DNA of 61,569 nt from contig JANXWE010000141.1 in the NCBI GenBank assembly GCA_025351325.1, forward strand, positions 1 through 61,569, given 5' to 3'. The first letter of the stretch is position 1. Every line of letters starts with the position of its first letter. Shown here piece after piece: positions 60,596-61,569 of this stretch. Source of the DNA: Fimbriiglobus sp. (GTDB lineage Bacteria > Planctomycetota > Planctomycetia > Gemmatales > Gemmataceae). The translations under genes and the position numbers were made by a program. The notes under the pieces were generated by a model. It worked only from the letters and a program-made list of their open reading frames with translations, ran no database searches and was not told the origin of the DNA.

Positions 60596-61569
60596 ATGTC
60601 CCGTTTGTTGATCGCAGGCCTCTTATCGGCCGTGCTGGCCATTCCGTCCGGGTTCGGTCAGCCGAAACCCGCCGCCCCCAAGGAGTTGACATTGCCCGAA
60701 GGAATCACCCAAGGCAGCACCGTCGAGGGCCTCACCGAATACGTGCTGAAGAACGGCCTGAAGGTCATTCTGCTCCCCGATGCGTCCAGTCCGAAAGTCA
60801 CCGTCAATTGCACCATCTTCGTCGGCAGTCGCCATGAAGGTTACGGCGAAACGGGCATGGCCCACCTGCTCGAACACATGGTCTTCAAAGGGTGCCCGAA
60901 GTTCCCGGACGTGCCGAAGGCGTTGCGCGACCACGGTGCCAACTTCAACGGCACCACGTCGGTGGACCGCACCAACTATTTTGAAACGATGACCGCCGGC
61001 GACGAGAATTTGGAGTTCGGCATCGAACTCGAAGCCGACCGGATGATGAACAGCTTCGTCAAGCGTGAAGACCTGATGAGCGAGTTCACGGTCGTCCGCA
61101 ACGAGTTCGAGCGCGGCGAGAACAGCCCCGTCGCCATCTTGTTCCAGCGGATGCAATCGGCCGCGTTCGAATGGCACAACTACGGCAAGTCGACCATCGG
61201 CAACCGCACCGACATCGAGAAGGTGCCCATCGACAGTTTGAAGGCCTTCTACAAGAAATATTACCGCCCCGACAACGCGATGCTGATCGTGGCGGGTCAA
61301 TTCGAGCCGTCCAAGGCACTCGCCCTGATCGCCAAGCACTTCGGCCCGATTGTGCGGCCGAAAGAGCCGATCCCGCCGACGTACACCGAGGAACCGGCCC
61401 AAGACGGCGAGCGCAACGTCACGCTGCGACGTGTCGGCGACAGCGGTGCGGCCGGGGTGGTTTACCACATCCCCGCTGCGGCCCACGAAGACTACGCGGT
61501 TTGCGAAGTGCTCAACAGCGTGCTGACGACCATGCCGACGGGCCGGTTGTATAAGTCGCTCGTGGAAAC
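60596..61569 (+). CDS. exported M16-family zinc peptidase, C-terminus cut off
   Basis: The gene runs off the right edge; 324 residues are visible. It begins with a signal peptide (MSRLLIAGLLSAVLAIPSGFG) and AGGAG lies upstream of the ATG at 60596. The zinc motif HLLEH (His90, Glu93, His94) is in MAHLLEHMVFKG, and the downstream Glu ligand is probably in IELEADRMMN. YKKYYRPDNAMLIVAGQF is also typical. M16 (pitrilysin/processing-peptidase) enzymes degrade small peptides. Full-length members are about 430-480 (or 900+) residues. Confidence 0.88.
   Translation, partial: MSRLLIAGLLSAVLAIPSGFGQPKPAAPKELTLPEGITQGSTVEGLTEYVLKNGLKVILLPDASSPKVTVNCTIFVGSRHEGYGETGMAHLLEHMVFKGCPKFPDVPKALRDHGANFNGTTSVDRTNYFETMTAGDENLEFGIELEADRMMNSFVKREDLMSEFTVVRNEFERGENSPVAILFQRMQSAAFEWHNYGKSTIGNRTDIEKVPIDSLKAFYKKYYRPDNAMLIVAGQFEPSKALALIAKHFGPIVRPKEPIPPTYTEEPAQDGERNVTLRRVGDSGAAGVVYHIPAAAHEDYAVCEVLNSVLTTMPTGRLYKSLVE

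Noticed and set aside
1-61569. CRISPR array, tRNA or rRNA genes, insertion sequence or prophage
   Set aside because: No regular direct repeats with spacers, no cloverleaf, no rRNA core sequence and no transposase or integrase motif were seen on either strand.

Overview
The window (about 60% G+C by eye) reads as chromosomal DNA of a planctomycete, most likely family Gemmataceae. The evidence is indirect: many small exported proteins with HEAT, NHL, PQQ, NPCBM and ThuA folds, trypsin-PDZ paralogues, an XPB-type helicase, a GyrA with an acidic insert in its C-terminal domain, and several short proteins of planctomycete type. Species cannot be named from the sequence. I found no rRNA, tRNA, CRISPR array, transposase or prophage. 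The last gene (M16 peptidase) is cut by the window edge.

Layout. 1-12.3 kb: HEAT protein; a histidine kinase with a receiver-XRE regulator; NHL protein; Na+/H+ antiporter; hisF carrying an in-frame palindromic insert; a PilT-like ATPase; DUF2071 protein; aspartate kinase with two ACT pairs. 12.3-21.8 kb: a CpsD-like and an ExeA-like ATPase pair, a TPR protein, pyrK, an rluB-type pseudouridine synthase and exported coiled-coil or low-complexity proteins. 21.9-28.3 kb: an operon of an NPCBM protein, an intact trypsin-PDZ protease and two relatives that have lost catalytic residues. 28.4-35.4 kb: HNH nuclease, two tandem solenoid paralogues, clpB, and an ECF sigma factor with a cupin anti-sigma factor. 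35.4-45.6 kb: DUF98 protein, ThuA protein, HemN/HemW-like radical SAM protein, GAF-PAS-GGDEF cyclase, gyrA and a sugar-nucleotide epimerase. 45.6-50.2 kb: a HEPN protein with an overlapping partner, der, an SDR and small proteins. 50.2-55.1 kb: a gene remnant, then an exported PQQ/HEAT pair behind a PSP1 protein and a TPR-YggX-like fusion. 55.2-60.3 kb: a short structured transcription unit with a 12-codon ORF, then a reverse-strand operon XPB helicase - 76-aa protein - 707-aa Hel_C_3-like protein - EVE protein. 60.6 kb to the end: M16 peptidase.

How genes work together. Housekeeping genes (hisF, lysC, pyrK, gyrA, der, clpB) stand apart from their usual pathway partners. The clearest functional groups are the kinase/regulator pair (1.6-3.5 kb), the sigma/anti-sigma pair (34.3-35.4 kb), the protease/pseudoprotease operon, the HEPN pair and the XPB-EVE operon. 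Palindromic, REP-like repeats of several sequence types lie between genes and in one case, perhaps two, inside genes. The strongest candidates for undescribed biology are the 55.2-55.5 kb RNA/short-ORF unit, the protease/pseudoprotease operon, the XPB-EVE operon and the HEPN pair.
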